A stretch of 64,000 bases of DNA from Candidatus Thiodiazotropha sp. CDECU1. GTDB lineage: Bacteria > Pseudomonadota > Gammaproteobacteria > Chromatiales > Chromatiaceae. Shown here in pieces: positions 25,565 to 34,473 of the stretch (positions are counted from its first letter, which is position 1; every line of letters starts with the position of its first letter). Under the pieces are notes generated by a model. The model was given only the letters and a program-made list of their open reading frames with translations. It had not been told where the DNA came from and made no database searches. A program made the position numbers and the translations under genes. The stretch is from NCBI RefSeq assembly GCF_963455295.1, contig NZ_OY734020.1, forward strand, positions 496,001 to 560,000, written 5' to 3'.

Positions 25565-26302
25565 TTACAAAGATAGTCGCTTGAAAACAAACTCGGGTAT
25601 TGATTTGATAATGGCCATTATATAGCGCCAAAACCATGGAATATAAACAACATCTTTTTGACTATTGATCGCTTTGTTTAACTTGTCTGCCACTGTGGCC
25701 GGTGAGGCCCATAATAACCCTTTGTCGAAGGCGGCCGTCATCGGGGTGTCAACAAACCCGGGTTTTACCGTCAGAACATTCACTCCAGACTTATACAAGC
25801 GATTTCGTAGTCCCTGCAGGTATATCGATAGTGCTCCTTTCGCGGAGCCGTATAGATAGTTACTTTGTCGTCCACGATCTCCAGCTACAGACGATATGAC
25901 AGCGATCGTTCCGCTGCCCTCATCCTCGAAGTGGTTAGCCAAATGTGTTAATAGGGATATGGTACTTAACGCATTGACCTCAAACTCCTTGTGACTGAGC
26001 TCAAAGGATTGTTCGCATGCGCTTTGGTCAGGCAGGGTGCCGTGGGCTATGAGAGCCAGATCAAGTCCATCGAGGGTCTCAACGGCGGCATGAACTACTG
26101 CTTTATGCCGGGAGTACTCTAGTACATCAAGGATCTCGGTCGAAACAGTCGCCGCACCACGCAGCTTCAAATCATCTGCGATAATGTCCAGTTTGTCTTG
26201 ATTGCGGGCCACAAGAAATAATGCGTCCCCAGCCTCTGCAAACAAGCGTGCGGTGGCCTCGGCGATCGCTGATGTTGCTCCGATGATAAGTACCTTTTTC
26301 AT
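25565..26302 (-). CDS. DprE2-like SDR ketoreductase (arabinose epimerase subunit)
   Basis: A 245-residue short-chain dehydrogenase with the nucleotide motif GATSAIAEATARLF, an NAD(P)-binding Rossmann fold, a catalytic Ser in ISSVAG and YGSAKGA as the YxxxK motif, ending in FVFKRLSL like DprE2 proteins. DprE2 reduces decaprenyl-phosphoryl-2-keto-ribose to the arabinose epimer after oxidation by DprE1. Its start overlaps the stop of the DprE1-like gene by 4 bp. It is the last gene of the operon. Confidence 0.85.
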   Translation of the reverse strand: MKKVLIIGATSAIAEATARLFAEAGDALFLVARNQDKLDIIADDLKLRGAATVSTEILDVLEYSRHKAVVHAAVETLDGLDLALIAHGTLPDQSACEQSFELSHKEFEVNALSTISLLTHLANHFEDEGSGTIAVISSVAGDRGRQSNYLYGSAKGALSIYLQGLRNRLYKSGVNVLTVKPGFVDTPMTAAFDKGLLWASPATVADKLNKAINSQKDVVYIPWFWRYIMAIIKSIPEFVFKRLSL

Positions 26303-27621
26303 GATGCCTCCGTTACCCGCCGCCAGAAACTCGATGAAATATTTGGATCCATATATTGTTCCATCTTAACCCAATTCGGATAGCTGTTTCTGAAATCCTC
26401 CCCTGACATGCGTGCGTCCTTGGATGGATTGATGCGTCCGTCAACCGAACGGGTGACTTCATCCAATTGACTAAGTAGCTGCAGTGTCTGTGCTCCCTTG
26501 TTCGGGAAGTCAAGTGCCAGGGTCGCACCAGGCATGGGGAATGACAGTAACCCTGGCGATGGCTTGTTGCCGAACAGCTTCAGCACCGTTAGGAATGAGC
26601 CAAGACCGGCCCTGCTGATGCGTTGCAGGATCTCGTGTATAGCATCTTCCATCTGCTCTGTCGGTATTGCGCATTGATATTGGAAGAATCCCTTTGATCC
26701 ATAGATGCGATTCCAGCTATGTATTGCATCCAGGGGATAGAAAAATGGTTGGTGGTGTATCTGACCCTGAATCCTGTCTGTGCGCTGTTTATTGAAATAG
26801 AGTGTGTTGAATAGTTTGAGTGACAGGTGGTTGACCAATGTAAAAGGAGGATCGAGCGGGAAAGATATCCTTTTTGAAAAGTGTCTTGGGGTTTTTGCGC
26901 CGATAGTCTCTGCGTAATTGCCGCGGATGAACAGGCCGCGGCCAATCTGTTTATCTTTTGCCAGACAGTCGATCCAGGCAACCGTATGCTCAAAGTCCTG
27001 GTCGGATTCTCGAGCGAGTGCGAAGAATTCACTGAGATTGTTATAGCGAATGATCTCCTGATCGATATATGCGTTTTTTATGGGATGAAGCTGGATCTCC
27101 GCCCAGGTGATGATGCCCGTGAGACCCAAGCCGCCGATAGTGGCTTGGTAGTACTCGCTATTTTCATTTGTTGAGCAAATAAGCCGCGTACCGTCAGACC
27201 TTAACAGTTCAAAACTGCGCACATGTTGGCCGAAAGTTCCGGCTTTGTGATGATTCTTACCATGCACATCGTTGGCTATGGCGCCGCCTACAGTGACAAA
27301 CTGGGTACCAGGCGTGACTGGTAAAAACCAACCCTTGGCAACTGTCAGCTGAAGGATCTCTGAGAGTAACACGCCTGCTTCACAACGTAGGAGTCCAGTT
27401 GCCTGGTCGAACTGAATGAAGTGGTCCAGGTGGCGGCAATTCATAACTATGCCACCGTCATTCAGACATACATCTCCATAACTTCTGCAATTACCAATCG
27501 GGAGAAAGGATTTTCCTGACATGGCTTGTGTCGGGAGAGAGTCATCACGCCAATAGAGGTTATGTGCGTTTTGTGTGACTTTGGGGTAGCGTCCCCAGGA
27601 CTGATAGCGTTTTTCTGTCAT
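26299..27621 (-). CDS. DprE1-like FAD oxidoreductase
   Basis: A 440-residue FAD_binding_4 oxidase closely following mycobacterial DprE1: RSYGDVCLNDGG, then VGGAIANDVHGKNHHKAGTF with the HGKNHH element, GGLGLTGIITWAEIQL and FFQYQCAIPTE. It should oxidise polyprenyl-phosphoryl-ribose at C2. The position equal to Cys387 of M. tuberculosis DprE1, target of benzothiazinones, is Ala here (GATLALDFP). The ATG at 27621 is preferred over a start at 27654 because it follows the preceding stop directly (TAAGATG). Confidence 0.88.
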   Translation of the reverse strand: MTEKRYQSWGRYPKVTQNAHNLYWRDDSLPTQAMSGKSFLPIGNCRSYGDVCLNDGGIVMNCRHLDHFIQFDQATGLLRCEAGVLLSEILQLTVAKGWFLPVTPGTQFVTVGGAIANDVHGKNHHKAGTFGQHVRSFELLRSDGTRLICSTNENSEYYQATIGGLGLTGIITWAEIQLHPIKNAYIDQEIIRYNNLSEFFALARESDQDFEHTVAWIDCLAKDKQIGRGLFIRGNYAETIGAKTPRHFSKRISFPLDPPFTLVNHLSLKLFNTLYFNKQRTDRIQGQIHHQPFFYPLDAIHSWNRIYGSKGFFQYQCAIPTEQMEDAIHEILQRISRAGLGSFLTVLKLFGNKPSPGLLSFPMPGATLALDFPNKGAQTLQLLSQLDEVTRSVDGRINPSKDARMSGEDFRNSYPNWVKMEQYMDPNISSSFWRRVTEAS

Positions 27622-27622
27622 C

Positions 27623-29053
27623 TTATATGGCCAACCATAACAATACTGCACCAATCACTACCAGCCACAGGCTATGACGGTCGCGAATAACGAATACCAC
27701 AGGATCTTCGTCAAGTTCTCCCCTGTGCACCAATAGCCAGATCCTCGTCATAAGATAGAGTACAAGCGGGCACAGCATCCAGATCAGTTCCGGGTGGGAA
27801 TAGAGTTTTGTCACGTCATCACTGTTGATATAGAGTGCTAATACAAGTACCGCGGTGTACGCGCTGGCGCTTCCAAATTGGGCAAGGGTATGGAGATCTA
27901 TTGTCGAATAACCACGACCACGTGTCGTGGTCTGATGCTGGTGTTGTAGCTTCAATAATTCTGTAAAGCGCTTGACCAGCGCCAGGCTTAAGAATACGAA
28001 CATGGAGAAGGCCAACAACCAAAATGATGGCATGATTGAAACTGCCGCCGCACCGGCGATAACGCGAATTGTATAGAGGCCGGCCAGAGTTAATATATCG
28101 ATTGGGGCGAAGCGTTTAAGGTAGAGAGAATATGCGATTGTGATCGCATAATAGAGTGCGAGTACGCCGGTAAACTCAAGCGGTAAAAGCAGTGAAAGAC
28201 CGAATGCTGCAATCAAAAGCACGGGGATGAGCAGGGTGCCTTTGAGAATGGAAATGGTACCGGCAGCAAAGGGTCGATGACGCTTGGTGGGGTGTTGTCT
28301 GTCGTCGGCCAGATCTAATAAATCGTTCAGTAAATAGACACTTGAAGCACACAGCCCAAAGGCAATAAAACCTACAAAAACCTGAGAAAGCAGTTGCAGG
28401 TCATAAAACTTGTGAGCCATCAAGAGTGGAATGAATATTAGAAAGTTTTTTAGCCACTGGTGAAATCGCAATGCCTTGATATAGTTTTTGACGGAGTTGA
28501 GGTCAGGGGTTTCAAATACGAGGGGATTTTCAACATGATCCTGGACTGCCTCTATCACGCCAGGCTCCGGATTGACGAGCACGGCCGAGTCAGCCCCCTC
28601 CCAGACTCGAAGGTCGACCATCGCGTTGGCAGCATAAACGAAATCCTGGTTGCCAAGTGCCCTTTGTAGCCCTTCAAGTTTATGTTGCCCGGAGAGGTTT
28701 GTCTGGTCATCGCTTGCCAGCACATCGGCGAAGATTCCCAGGTGGTGCGCTATGGAATGTGCGAATTTTTCGTTTGACGCGGTGGCTAAAATAAGTCTGC
28801 GCCCATTGGCATGCTCTGCCTTGAGGTACTCAAGAAATTTATCCTGGTAAGGTAACAGGCTTGCATCGATATCAACCCGTGATGCTATTTCTTGTTTGAG
28901 CTTGGCTTTGCCCTTGAGAAGCCAAATGGGAAGTAGGAATACATAGAGGAGATTATGTTTTATCAAAGCAAGCACAGATTCAATGAGTAGATCGGTTTGA
29001 ATCAGTGTCCCGTCCAGGTCCACGACTAGTGGTTTTTTATTGGTTGTTGTCAT
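27623..29053 (-). CDS. HAD phosphatase-UbiA fusion: polyprenyl-phosphate phosphoribosyltransferase
   Basis: A 476-residue fusion. Residues ~1-185 are a HAD-type phosphatase (VVDLDGTLIQTDLL motif 1). Residues ~195-476 are a UbiA-fold membrane transferase whose NDLLDLADDRQHPTKRHRPFAAG segment (split here as ND..D and HPTKRHRP) matches decaprenyl-phosphate phosphoribose synthase of actinobacteria. One protein could therefore attach 5-phosphoribose to a polyprenyl phosphate and remove the 5-phosphate. It precedes the epimerase subunits by 1 bp and follows the flippase-like gene by 38 bp. Confidence 0.87.
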   Translation of the reverse strand: MTTTNKKPLVVDLDGTLIQTDLLIESVLALIKHNLLYVFLLPIWLLKGKAKLKQEIASRVDIDASLLPYQDKFLEYLKAEHANGRRLILATASNEKFAHSIAHHLGIFADVLASDDQTNLSGQHKLEGLQRALGNQDFVYAANAMVDLRVWEGADSAVLVNPEPGVIEAVQDHVENPLVFETPDLNSVKNYIKALRFHQWLKNFLIFIPLLMAHKFYDLQLLSQVFVGFIAFGLCASSVYLLNDLLDLADDRQHPTKRHRPFAAGTISILKGTLLIPVLLIAAFGLSLLLPLEFTGVLALYYAITIAYSLYLKRFAPIDILTLAGLYTIRVIAGAAAVSIMPSFWLLAFSMFVFLSLALVKRFTELLKLQHQHQTTTRGRGYSTIDLHTLAQFGSASAYTAVLVLALYINSDDVTKLYSHPELIWMLCPLVLYLMTRIWLLVHRGELDEDPVVFVIRDRHSLWLVVIGAVLLWLAI

Positions 29054-29091
29054 GAATCCTCCATGCTTACAGTATATTCATCGCATTTGTA

Positions 29092-30087
29092 TTACTGAGG
29101 GGGATTGGAAGTCTGATTGCCATTGTTCTTATTATTGACTTCTACGGCGGCAATGACAATGCCGCCGATGATGACGGCAAACCACAGTGTAGCCAAGCGG
29201 CAGATCAATGTGGCAGCGACAGCCGTCGGGGTATCTGCGCCAACAAGCTTCAATAGCAGGATCATAACCGCTTCTGCTCCACCCAGCCCGCCGGGTATGA
29301 GGGACAGTGCTCCGGCCAAGATGCTGACAGAATAGATTCCTACTGCTAATTTGATAGTCGTATCGATATCGAGTGACTGCAGGATTACATAAAAAGCTAT
29401 GCCTTCAGCGCCCCATGCGATGAGCGCTAGAATAACACCTGTGTAGAGAGGGCCTGATCGTAACAAGGAGCCAGCTGAGCGTAACAGCTCCAATACGTGT
29501 AGACCGATTCCTCGAATCTTCTCTGAATGTAGTTTGTTTAACTGCTTTTCGAGGGCACTGTGGAAGAATTTTGCATGTATAACAGGTAGAAGTGCCAAAA
29601 TAATAGCAGTGATCACCATTACCAGCCATTGATAATCGGGGAACATCACGGCTGCGGTCAGGGCCAGCAAGACCATGGCGATGAGATCTGTAAATCGCTC
29701 GGTGAAGAAGGCAGCTAAGCTGTTAGTGTAGGAAACGCCATGTCTTTTCAGATACAGGGATCGTACAGCTTCGCCTGCCTTTCCGGGGGTTGTGGTAAAC
29801 GCAAAACCACCCAGGTAGTAGGCCAGGCTCTGCAGTGTAGGTATTCGGCTGTTGAGGCGGTGTAGATAGATTTCCCAACGGACAAATCGCAGGCAGTAAT
29901 TACACAGTGACAGGCCCAGGACAATCAACCAGCCTTCAAGACTGAGCTTAGTGAGTGAGTTGATAAAACCTTCGAAATCACTGGCGATTACAAACCCGCC
30001 ATATATCGCCATAGCTGCAAGGATCGACCATAGTAATGGGCGAATAAGGCGCTGCATGGATGCATCATTTTTATTCATTGCCGTCAT
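29092..30087 (-). CDS. Flippase-like (LPG synthase TM-domain) membrane protein
   Basis: A 331-residue protein with about eight hydrophobic helices, of the AglD/MprF transmembrane family. It contains the family motif YYLGGFAFTTTPGKAGEAVRS, then FFTERFTD, and LSLIPGGLGGAEAVM near the C-terminus. Family members act as lipid or lipid-sugar flippases. As the first gene of the arabinose-donor operon it is a candidate to flip polyprenyl-phosphoryl-arabinose across the inner membrane. Confidence 0.82.
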   Translation of the reverse strand: MTAMNKNDASMQRLIRPLLWSILAAMAIYGGFVIASDFEGFINSLTKLSLEGWLIVLGLSLCNYCLRFVRWEIYLHRLNSRIPTLQSLAYYLGGFAFTTTPGKAGEAVRSLYLKRHGVSYTNSLAAFFTERFTDLIAMVLLALTAAVMFPDYQWLVMVITAIILALLPVIHAKFFHSALEKQLNKLHSEKIRGIGLHVLELLRSAGSLLRSGPLYTGVILALIAWGAEGIAFYVILQSLDIDTTIKLAVGIYSVSILAGALSLIPGGLGGAEAVMILLLKLVGADTPTAVAATLICRLATLWFAVIIGGIVIAAVEVNNKNNGNQTSNPPQ

Positions 30088-30477
30088 GGCAAAATTGCAT
30101 ACAAATAATTATCTGATGATAGGTGATTGAACAATACCATATGTTAACTCCATGAACACTAAGCCGGGTAGGGGGGATAACATATTGCAGTAAATCCTTC
30201 ATCATGTGGGTCAAAGAGCAGCTGGTCACTGCTTCTTCGAAGTATATTTTCATGCATATGTCAAGCTATTTCACTGGTTCAATCCTGAAGATTTTCCGGC
30301 CCTGAGATATCTACTATTCCTTGTTGCTGCACTGATGTCTGGTCCTGCCTGATCTCTACAATTTCTCCACATTTTCTCCTCTATCCCTGCGATATCGCTG
30401 CTTAGACTCAGTAGTGAACGGGCCTGTTTGATCGGTTCAATAGATTGCAGTAATTCAGTATGAGCTTGGAGTGACAG
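30088..30477. other. Divergent intergenic region with a direct-repeat promoter
   Basis: About 390 bp without a gene between the leftward arabinose operon and the rightward Spy-like gene. The right third carries the TTTCTCC direct-repeat promoter (30362-30409). I see no further structure. Confidence 0.5.
30362..30409 (+). promoter_or_regulatory. Direct-repeat promoter of the Spy-like gene
   Basis: TTTCTCC at 30362 and again at 30373, 11 bp apart, followed after 23 bp by TAGACTC at 30403. An 11-bp period is characteristic of OmpR/PhoB-family response regulator sites, and TAGACT is placed to act as a -10 element. The same pattern with identical spacing is found at 10908-10955. Confidence 0.6.
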
Positions 30478-30822
30478 ATGAAGAATAAAGCACTTTTTAC
30501 AACTTTAGTTATTTTTATTTTTGTGGCGAGCTCAGCCGCTGCCATGTCACCCCTTGGTGGTTCCTGCGGTGGATCCGATAGTAAGTCTCTGCAGCAGCGG
30601 TTGGAACTTACCGATGAACAGATGGCTTCCCTGGAGACCATACTGGAAGAGCGGTTACAGGGTCGCGTGTTATTGCACAAGCGCCATCATGATGAATTGG
30701 AGCAACATCGTGTGGAAACCCGGGAACGGCTCTCTACTGTGCTGACCCAGGCACAGATAGAGCAGCTCGAGGCATATCGTCTTTGGCATGAAAGAGCAGG
30801 CCGCCCGGGTCGCCGGCGTTGA
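30478..30822 (+). CDS. Spy/CpxP-like periplasmic protein
   Basis: A 114-residue protein with a signal peptide (TTLVIFIFVASSAAAMS) and a helical mature part with the LTDEQMASLETILEER motif and a second LTQAQIEQLEAYRLW, variants of the LTxxQ signature of Spy/CpxP-type envelope chaperones. A His-rich KRHHDELEQH stretch might bind metal. The Shine-Dalgarno TTGGAG precedes the ATG. Expression is probably driven by an envelope-stress or metal-responsive OmpR-family regulator encoded elsewhere. Confidence 0.72.
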   Translation: MKNKALFTTLVIFIFVASSAAAMSPLGGSCGGSDSKSLQQRLELTDEQMASLETILEERLQGRVLLHKRHHDELEQHRVETRERLSTVLTQAQIEQLEAYRLWHERAGRPGRRR

Positions 30823-30863
30823 AAAACCAAGTCTGTGAGTGAGATTGGTACCGAGGTTAAGGG

Positions 30864-31118
30864 ATGGTAACAGTGGAAATATGCAAAGTTGATTTTACCG
30901 GCTATTGTCTCATCTGCTTGCTGTCAATAGCCCTGGCAGGTTGCGGTGGCGGTTCGTCGAGTGAAGATGAGACAGTGAGTGCAGAAATTGTGGAACAGGG
31001 CGGGTCACAGGAAGGCTATAACCTAACCTATGTAACTGATGGCTACTATTTCGACATCAGTCCGCAAGGAGATGCCGCGCGTATCTACAACTATGTTCGA
31101 TTGGTGCGGGATATGTAG
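30864..31118 (+). CDS. Small lipoprotein
   Basis: An 84-residue product with a lipobox (SIALAGC) after a hydrophobic segment; Cys at ~28 would be lipidated. The mature part is short and acidic, ending DAARIYNYVRLVRDM. An in-frame GTG at 30873 is an alternative start. It lies 41 bp after the Spy-like gene and may share its transcript. No family recognised. Confidence 0.55.
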   Translation: MVTVEICKVDFTGYCLICLLSIALAGCGGGSSSEDETVSAEIVEQGGSQEGYNLTYVTDGYYFDISPQGDAARIYNYVRLVRDM

Positions 31119-31247
31119 AGTGTGGTTCCTGGCTCCGAGGGTTCATATCTGCTTCCCGGGATAGGTATCCTCAGGATTAGCGACTCCATCATCCCAGGGG
31201 AGTGGGAGAGGGGAGAAAGGGTTGGCTGTGTCTTGTGGTTAAACAAC

Positions 31248-31955
31248 TTATTCTTTGAGTTTGATTTTAAGCTCGCCCTCTTCGACTCGAATATCCTCAA
31301 CACCTTTGGCAAATCCGCTCCAAAAGCCCTGGTCATCACCAAATTCGCTGATCAGGTCGATATTCTTAAGGCCGCCCAACCAGGCGTTGGGTATGGGTAC
31401 GCCCATGATGCTGACACCCTTCAGGATCACCACCGGTTTGGCTTCGCGGAACGCCATCTCTACACCCGTGGAGACACGCAGGGTCTTGCCGCCGAAGATG
31501 GGGAAGTCCTGATCGACCGGCACCAGCAGTCTTGCGCTCACCAGGTCGTCACCCAGGTCGATGGCGAGCTTCCTGGCCAGGTCCTGATTGTTCGCCACCA
31601 TGGCATTGAGTTCCCTCTCGCTGAAAAAGACCTCGCGCTTTGCCCCCTTCTCATTGTAGCGTTGCGGTTTCAGCCACTCCTCATCTGTCTCCTTTTGTTG
31701 AGGTTTGGCGTTGGACTCGGAGGCCGGGTTTGGTTCATAGCCCAACTGCTTGAGTTTGCCGTTGAGTACCTGTTGTTCGGCATGACTCAGTTCCACCGGA
31801 GTAAAATCCTTGGCATAGATATAGGTACGCACCACCCAGTATGTGATAGCGGCGGTGACCAGGATGGTAGCCAGTACGATCCATAGGATATGGATGCCGC
31901 GAAAACCGTTTTTAGTTGCTTGCCCCTCTAATTGCTCTGTACCTGTTGTCATCAT
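31248..31955 (-). CDS. Conserved-looking single-span membrane protein
   Basis: A 235-residue protein with one N-terminal TM (ILWIVLATILVTAAITYWVV) and an extracytoplasmic domain of ~180 residues. It contains FFSERELNAMVANNQDLARKLAIDL and a beta-rich C-terminus (VVILKGVSIMGVPIPNAWL), reminiscent of membrane-anchored lipid-binding or sporulation-like domains. I do not recognise a named family. It is monocistronic. Confidence 0.6.
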   Translation of the reverse strand: MMTTGTEQLEGQATKNGFRGIHILWIVLATILVTAAITYWVVRTYIYAKDFTPVELSHAEQQVLNGKLKQLGYEPNPASESNAKPQQKETDEEWLKPQRYNEKGAKREVFFSERELNAMVANNQDLARKLAIDLGDDLVSARLLVPVDQDFPIFGGKTLRVSTGVEMAFREAKPVVILKGVSIMGVPIPNAWLGGLKNIDLISEFGDDQGFWSGFAKGVEDIRVEEGELKIKLKE

Positions 31956-32163
31956 GGCTACCCGGTGAGGTTGGTTGATTGAGTGGTGTCAGTCAGGCTG
32001 CTATTTTAGCTTCCATAAGTGATTATATGCCTTAAATGACCCTGTGAATGTTTAATTTTGTGGCTTTATATAGGCCTAAAGGGTGGATTGGCGTATCCTC
32101 ATGGTAAGCTACCAGTATGGCCTTTCACGTCGAATCAAAAAGATCCTCATAAGGACACTTCCT

Positions 32164-33555
32164 ATGCAGATTGAATTCTATGGTGCAACCAGCGGCATAA
32201 CCGGTTCCTGTCATATCCTGCGTGCCAATGGAGAGACAATATTGCTCGATTGCGGATTGATTCAGGGTCGCAGGGAGGAGATGGAGAAAAACCACCGTCC
32301 CTTTCCCTTCTCTCCCGACGAGATCAGCGCGGTTGTCCTCAGTCATGGCCATATCGACCATTCGGGGCGCATCCCGCTGCTGGTCAAGCAGGGCTATCAG
32401 GGGCCGATCTACGCGCAGAATGCCACCATGGAGTTGTGCGATATCCTGCTGCAGGATTCCGCCTTCCTGCAGGAGAAGGATGCGCAGTATGAAAACAAGT
32501 GGCGAAAGCGTAAGGGGAAACCATTCGTCGAGCCCCTCTACACCGTACCCGATGCCCGTGACGCGTTGAATAACCTCGTTGGCCTGAAATACAGGGAGAA
32601 GCGGGAGATCCTGCCGGGGATCTCGATCCGCTTTCAGGACGCGGGGCATATTCTCGGTTCATCCAGTGTCGAGGTGTGGCTGAATGAAAAGGGCAAACAA
32701 CGGAAGATTGTCTTCAGTGGCGACCTGGGTCAGTACGACACCCCGATCCTGAACGACCCGGCGGTGATCGATGAGGCGGACCATGTGATTGTGGAGAGTA
32801 CCTACGGTAACCGCCGTCACAGGGATCGTCAGAACACGATTGAGGAGATCGGTGAGATCATCAGTGCAGCGGCCCATGGGAAGGGCAACCTGTTGATTCC
32901 GGCCTTTTCCATAGGCCGTACCCAGGAGATTCTCTACTACCTGGGAAAATATTACGATGAGTGGGACCTGGGGCGTTGGCAGGTGTTCTTGGACAGCCCG
33001 ATGGCGATCAGGGCGAGCAAGGTCTACTGGGAGTATCCCCACCTCTATGACGAGGAGGCGACCAAGTTGCGCAAGCAGATCAATGAGATGCCCCATCTAA
33101 GGAACCTCAAGTTGACCGAGTCACCCCAGGAGTCGATGGGGATCAACCGGATCAAGAGCGGCGCGATTATCATCTCCGCCAGTGGCATGTGTACGGGTGG
33201 CAGGATCATGCACCATCTCAAGCACAATATCTCCCGTTCAGGCGCGCATATCATGATCGTGGGCTATCAGGCCCATGGCACACTGGGGCGTGCCCTGGTG
33301 GATGGTAAATCCCGGGTTAAGATCCATGGTGATGAATATCGGGTTAAGGCGAGTATCCACACCGTGGGCGGTCTCTCGGCACATGCGGATGTGGATGACC
33401 TGACCCGTTGGGTGGGTAATTTCAGGAAGAGCTCACCACAGATGCACGTGGTACACGGCGAGCCCGAGTCAAAAAAGGACTTGCGTGATCTGCTGGAATC
33501 GGAGTTGGGCCTCAAGGCATCTGTGCCGGATATGGGTGACGTTCTAGCGCTCTGA
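32164..33555 (+). CDS. Beta-CASP metallo-beta-lactamase RNase
   Basis: A 463-residue protein of the CPSF73-like bacterial group. The metallo-beta-lactamase motif SHGHIDHSG holds H61, H63, D65 and H66; DAGHILGSSS and the beta-CASP insertion at ~230-350 follow, with ISASGMCTGGRIMHH and, near the end, HTVGGLSAHAD supplying further zinc ligands; an RMMBL domain is C-terminal. It probably processes or degrades RNA. The start at 32164 is chosen for the conserved MQIEFYGATSGITGSCH opening and an AAGGA site upstream. Confidence 0.87.
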   Translation: MQIEFYGATSGITGSCHILRANGETILLDCGLIQGRREEMEKNHRPFPFSPDEISAVVLSHGHIDHSGRIPLLVKQGYQGPIYAQNATMELCDILLQDSAFLQEKDAQYENKWRKRKGKPFVEPLYTVPDARDALNNLVGLKYREKREILPGISIRFQDAGHILGSSSVEVWLNEKGKQRKIVFSGDLGQYDTPILNDPAVIDEADHVIVESTYGNRRHRDRQNTIEEIGEIISAAAHGKGNLLIPAFSIGRTQEILYYLGKYYDEWDLGRWQVFLDSPMAIRASKVYWEYPHLYDEEATKLRKQINEMPHLRNLKLTESPQESMGINRIKSGAIIISASGMCTGGRIMHHLKHNISRSGAHIMIVGYQAHGTLGRALVDGKSRVKIHGDEYRVKASIHTVGGLSAHADVDDLTRWVGNFRKSSPQMHVVHGEPESKKDLRDLLESELGLKASVPDMGDVLAL

Positions 33556-33570
33556 TAGCTACCCGCTCTC

Positions 33571-34299
33571 CTATTGTCGGTGACCGGTACTGCGGTAGTT
33601 GGGAAAATCGGGGTTACGCCAGTCAGCGGGTGCGAGTTTCTCCTCGGGAGGCTGTAAGCGCGAGATATAGTCCATCACAGCACTGATGTCACGGGATTGG
33701 AATCCCTGGATCTGTTTCACCATTTTCTTGTCGGCGTTGCGTCTTCGCCCGTCTCTGATCCAAAAGAACTGACGCATGAGATAGCGGTAGTGCTGACCTT
33801 GTAACAAGGGAATATGGTCGTCGACAACCCCTTCAGCACGGGGGCCATGGCACTCGGCACAATAGTCTTCATAGATCTTTTTTCCATGTACAAGGTCGGT
33901 ACCTGGACCGACCCCGTTGTGGCGGGTCATTGGCAAATTGGCGATATAGGCACTGACATCCGCGATCTCCTGCAGTGACAGCAGTTCGAGCCTGGTGAAC
34001 GGGAGCATGGTTGGGTTGTCCCGATTTCGCGCACGGATGTCAGCCAGTTGTTTGATGATGACTGTTCTTATCTGACCGGCTACCTGAGGGTAGTAGCCGC
34101 TCTCCTTGCCCCAGGCCTCAGGTTGATGACAGACCGCACAGGTGCGGTAGACCTTCTTGCCGTTTTCAATGTCCGGTGTGAGGAGGAGGGCCCCTTCCAG
34201 CTCCATAGCCGCCTGCAGCGCGTTATCGGCAACAGCCAGGCTGAACTGGCCAGCGCCAAGCGTGATCAGTAACAGATAGATAATTGAACGGTACACCAT
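33571..34299 (-). CDS. Di-haem cytochrome c4-like protein
   Basis: A 242-residue periplasmic protein with a signal peptide (IIYLLLITLGAGQFSLAVA) and two class I cytochrome c domains, with haem motifs CAVCH and CAECH. MLPFTRLELLSLQEIADVSAYI and its C-terminal counterpart (IQGFQSRDISAVMDYI) supply the usual helices, and nearby Met residues could be axial ligands. It should carry electrons to a terminal oxidase or reductase. It is convergent with the beta-CASP gene, 15 bp apart. Confidence 0.85.
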   Translation of the reverse strand: MVYRSIIYLLLITLGAGQFSLAVADNALQAAMELEGALLLTPDIENGKKVYRTCAVCHQPEAWGKESGYYPQVAGQIRTVIIKQLADIRARNRDNPTMLPFTRLELLSLQEIADVSAYIANLPMTRHNGVGPGTDLVHGKKIYEDYCAECHGPRAEGVVDDHIPLLQGQHYRYLMRQFFWIRDGRRRNADKKMVKQIQGFQSRDISAVMDYISRLQPPEEKLAPADWRNPDFPNYRSTGHRQ

Positions 34300-34473
34300 G
34301 TTATTCCCTGCAGGTTTTTAATATCAATCCTTAGTTAGAATGACGCTCCGTCACAGCTTTCAATACAAGCATGGTACCGCTATCTCCCAGCGGTCGCGAC
34401 AATTTAAATATAGTCTGAATGTCAGTTGATTTCTTTGCGCAAAATCATCTGCATGGCATATTCGGTGGCCTGG

